Shown: positions 61,713 through 64,000 of the stretch, piece after piece
How positions within the stretch are numbered: the stretch's first letter is position 1
Layout of the letters: every line of letters begins with the position of its first letter
Origin: Alphaproteobacteria bacterium
GTDB lineage: Bacteria > Pseudomonadota > Alphaproteobacteria > CALKHQ01
DNA length: 64,000 bases
Reading direction: 5' to 3'
Assembly (NCBI GenBank): GCA_041396705.1
Contig: JAWKYB010000021.1
Location: 22,097-86,096, forward strand
Notes under the pieces: generated by a model
Told to the model about the DNA's origin: nothing
Seen by the model: the letters and a program-made list of their open reading frames with translations, nothing else
Database searches by the model: none
Position numbers and translations under genes: made by a program

Positions 61713-62993
61713 TCAGCCGAGCCAGTTCGGCAGGGTCATCGAGATCGCCGGCACGAAGGTGATCAGCATCAGCGCCACCAGGATCGCAAGGTAGAACGGC
61801 CAGATCGTCCGCAAGACGCTCTCGATCCTGACGCCGCCGACCGCGCAGCCGACGAACAGGCAGGCGCCGACCGGCGGCGTGCACAGGCCGAGCCCAAGGT
61901 TCATCATCAGCAGCATCCCGAACTGGATCGGGTGCATGCCGGTCTCGACGGCGACGGGCAGGAAGATCGGCGTGCAGATCAGGATCAGCGCCGCCATGTC
62001 CATGATCATGCCCAGCACCAGCAGCACGGCGTTGAGCAGCAGCAGAATCACGATCGGCTCGCTGGACAGCCCGGTCAGCAGCGCGGTCAGCTCGGCGGGC
62101 ACCCGGTAGAAGGCGAGCATGTAGGCGAAGGCGCTGGCGCAGCCGACCAGGATCATCACGATCGACGTCGTCCGCACCGCACGCCGCACCGACAGCAGGA
62201 AACCCTGCCAGCTCAGCGACCGGTAGGCGAGGATGGTGACCAGCACCGCCCAGATCACGCCGATGGCACCGGACTCGGTGACGGTGAAATAGCCGGACAG
62301 CACGCCGCCGACGATGATCACCGCGGTGAGAAGGCCCGGGAAGGCGACGACCAGGGCAATTAGCAGGGCATTCACGCCCGGAAAGCGCTCGGCGGCATAG
62401 CCGCGGCGCACGGCGACCAGATAGGCCGCGACGGCCAGGCACAGGCACATCAGGATGCCGGGGACGACGCCGGCCAGGAACAGCTGCGAGACCGAGATGC
62501 CGCCGCCCGCCGCGATCGCGAACAGAATCATGTTGTGGCTGGGCGGAATCAGGATGCCGGCGATCGACGAGGTCACCGTGACGTTGACCGCATAGTCCGG
62601 GTCGTAGCCCTTCTCCTTCATCACCGGGATCAGGATCGAGCCGAGCGCGGAGACGTCGGCCACCGCCGAGCCGGAGATGCCGCCGAACAGCATCGAGGAG
62701 AACACGTTGACCTGGCCCAGGCCGCCGCGGACGCTGCCGACCGCGGCCGAGGCCAGTCGCACCAGCCGGCTGGCGATGCCGCCGTGCAGCATCAGCTCGC
62801 CGGCAAAGATGAAGAACGGGATCGCCAGCAGCGAGAACACCGAAATGCCGGAGACGATGCGGCGCAGCTCGACCAGCAGCGGCAGCCCCTCGTAGGCGAA
62901 GGTGGCGAGCGCGGCGACGCCGAGGGCGAAGGCGACCGGCACGCCGATGGCGACGCACAGGGCGAAGCTGCCCAGCAGCAGGGCAAGACCCAT
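61713..62993 (-). CDS. TRAP transporter large permease (DctM type)
   Basis: Protein of 426 residues with about twelve membrane helices. LLAIPFFIFAGELMLHGGIASRLVRLA, FGGISGSAVADVSALGSILIP and GMIMDMAALILICTPIFLP are characteristic. Sodium-driven import of organic acids (C4-dicarboxylates, uronates, sialate and others). Its ATG lies 2 bases after the stop of the small-permease gene. Confidence 0.95.
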   Translation of the reverse strand: MGLALLLGSFALCVAIGVPVAFALGVAALATFAYEGLPLLVELRRIVSGISVFSLLAIPFFIFAGELMLHGGIASRLVRLASAAVGSVRGGLGQVNVFSSMLFGGISGSAVADVSALGSILIPVMKEKGYDPDYAVNVTVTSSIAGILIPPSHNMILFAIAAGGGISVSQLFLAGVVPGILMCLCLAVAAYLVAVRRGYAAERFPGVNALLIALVVAFPGLLTAVIIVGGVLSGYFTVTESGAIGVIWAVLVTILAYRSLSWQGFLLSVRRAVRTTSIVMILVGCASAFAYMLAFYRVPAELTALLTGLSSEPIVILLLLNAVLLVLGMIMDMAALILICTPIFLPVAVETGMHPIQFGMLLMMNLGLGLCTPPVGACLFVGCAVGGVRIESVLRTIWPFYLAILVALMLITFVPAISMTLPNWLG

Positions 62994-62995
62994 GC

Positions 62996-63574
62996 TCAGG
63001 CGTCCCGCTCGGCGGGCGACGCGAGCGCGTCGGCCACCTCGGGGTCGACGTCGCGGTCCTCGCCGATGGGCACGCCGGCCAGCCGCCGCAGCACCCGCAC
63101 GCCGGCGAAGATGAAGATCAGCACCCCGGCAACCGCGATCGGCAGCGCCCGCACGCCTTCGGGCAGGTCGATCAGCGGGATCAAGGTGGTCCAGCCGAAC
63201 GCGGCCAGCCCGACCGCCTGGAACGTCAGGATGCCGCCGAACACGGTCATCACCAGGTCGGCCAGCAGGCGGAGCCCGCGCTGGCCGCGCGGCGGCAGGG
63301 CGGTCACCAGCGCGGTCACCGACAGGTGGCTGTTCTCGCGCACGCCGACCGCGCCGGACAGGAAGGCGATCACCACGATCAGCAGCATCGCGACCTGCTC
63401 GACCCAGGTCGGCGTCTCGTTCACCACGTAGCGGCCGTAGACCAGCCAGCCGAAGATCGCGATCAGCACGACCAGCGAGACCCCTGAGACCAGGGTCGCG
63501 GCCTGCGCCGCGCGGTCGAGCAACGGGTCGGTCAGGCGCGCGATGGCATCGGTTCGATGGCGACGGTCTGGCAC
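62996..63574 (-). CDS. TRAP transporter small permease (DctQ type)
   Basis: Protein of 192 residues with four membrane helices; VYGRYVVNETPTWVEQVAMLLIVVIAFLSGAVGVRENSHL is the DctQ core. The start is GTG 63574 without a clear ribosome site, so a downstream start is possible. It forms the membrane complex with DctM. A 121-base gap separates it from the binding-protein gene upstream; no gene is seen there. Confidence 0.93.
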   Translation of the reverse strand: MPDRRHRTDAIARLTDPLLDRAAQAATLVSGVSLVVLIAIFGWLVYGRYVVNETPTWVEQVAMLLIVVIAFLSGAVGVRENSHLSVTALVTALPPRGQRGLRLLADLVMTVFGGILTFQAVGLAAFGWTTLIPLIDLPEGVRALPIAVAGVLIFIFAGVRVLRRLAGVPIGEDRDVDPEVADALASPAERDA

Positions 63575-63695
63575 GTCGGCAGGCTTTCGGGTGCGGCGTT
63601 GCGGGAAGGAGCCGGTGACAGCCTGCGGCCGGACCGGGGCCGGGGCAGCAGAAAGGGCGACGCCACCAAGCGCCGCCCCTCCGGGGGAGAGCCGG

Positions 63696-64000
63696 CTACT
63701 TGACGGCGCGGATGCGTTCGACCAGGTCGCGCAGGTCCGGATACTGCTGGTAGAACTGCTCGTAGACCGGGCCCATCGCCTCCTGGAACGGCCCCTTGTC
63801 CGCGATCTCGTTCACCACCACGCCGGCGGCCTCGACCGCGACACGGCTGGCTTCCTCGCGCTCGGCCCACAGCTCGCGCTGCAACGCGGCGCTTTCGCGC
63901 GCCGCCGCACGCACGATCTCCTGGTCTTCCGCCGGCAACGCGTTCCACAGGTCGGCGTTGATGCAGACGCATTCCGGAATGATCAGGTGCTCGGACAGCG
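63696..64000 (-). CDS. TRAP transporter substrate-binding protein (DctP type), C-terminal part
   Basis: Partial: the gene runs out of the window at base 64000 and only about 100 residues are visible. The frame LIIPECVCINADLWNALPAEDQEIV and AGVVVNEIADKGPFQEAMGPVYEQFYQQYPDLRDLVERIRAVK is the usual end of DctP-family binding proteins. It captures the organic acid in the periplasm for DctQM. Ligand-defining residues lie outside the window. Confidence 0.85.
   Translation of the reverse strand, partial: LSEHLIIPECVCINADLWNALPAEDQEIVRAAARESAALQRELWAEREEASRVAVEAAGVVVNEIADKGPFQEAMGPVYEQFYQQYPDLRDLVERIRAVK

Noticed and set aside
63575..63695. A terminator or small gene between the TRAP binding-protein and small-permease genes.
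   Set aside because: GC-rich but with no clean hairpin plus T tract on the minus strand and no plausible coding frame.

Overview
The window is one contiguous piece of a very GC-rich chromosome and looks like a free-living alphaproteobacterium, probably of the Rhodospirillales type. The clues are near-uniform high third-position GC, a complete System I (ccmABCDEFGHI) cytochrome c maturation operon, a heteromeric sarcosine oxidase operon, an RpoH-type sigma factor, TRAP and ribose-type ABC transporters, and intergenic palindromes of the TCCTTCGAG...CTCAGGATGAGGA kind common in this class. I see no rRNA, tRNA, CRISPR array, phage, transposase or plasmid functions. The species cannot be named from this sequence alone.

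Layout. 1-4.5 kb: the tail of a cytochrome b561 gene, a YceI protein, and a three-gene ribose-type ABC sugar importer (binding protein, double ATPase, permease). 4.5-5.0 kb: a gene-free stretch with three palindromic repeats and a cluster of TTGGTCC-like boxes. 5.0-12.0 kb: soxB-soxD-soxA-soxG-fhs, which oxidises sarcosine and handles the released one-carbon unit on tetrahydrofolate. 12.0-19.3 kb: a glycosyltransferase-like protein, rlmN, a class I methyltransferase and a secreted HExxH metalloprotease candidate. 19.4-24.9 kb (minus strand): GFA protein, glk, otsA, a GH15 hydrolase and otsB, which together could make trehalose, split it and recapture the glucose. 25.0-27.4 kb: a MarR regulator with a cysteine-rich tail divergent from an rpoH sigma gene, then an alpha/beta hydrolase.

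27.5-27.7 kb holds a candidate small RNA: three stem-loops, a perfect CCTCCTT anti-Shine-Dalgarno stretch and a strong intrinsic terminator, with no plus-strand gene immediately upstream to account for that terminator. 27.7-36.0 kb is the ccm operon followed by a nitroreductase. 36.0-44.7 kb is mixed: DUF4424, an unusual Cys/His protein, a GhrA-type reductase, DUF3253, NnrU, LysR, an SDR, a HAD hydrolase and an EAL protein. 44.7-57.2 kb carries a PanE-like reductase, a PhyH dioxygenase, a divergent EF-G paralogue, a pyridoxamine-oxidase-fold protein, a cysteine-dioxygenase-like cupin, an ATP-dependent DNA ligase behind a Tat-exported thioredoxin, PaiB, aconitase and a secreted protein of unknown function. 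57.6-61.7 kb encodes a type I secretion ABC/HlyD pair and a KdgF-like cupin. 61.7-64.0 kb is a TRAP transporter cut by the window end.

Most genes are ordinary metabolic chromosome genes in short, tightly overlapping operons. The best candidates for something not yet described are the anti-SD small RNA, the Cys/His protein at 37.0-37.7 kb (possibly a CNF/CheD/YfiH-type deamidase fold), the SoxD that has lost two of the four zinc ligands, and the Cys-tailed MarR facing rpoH across a palindrome.
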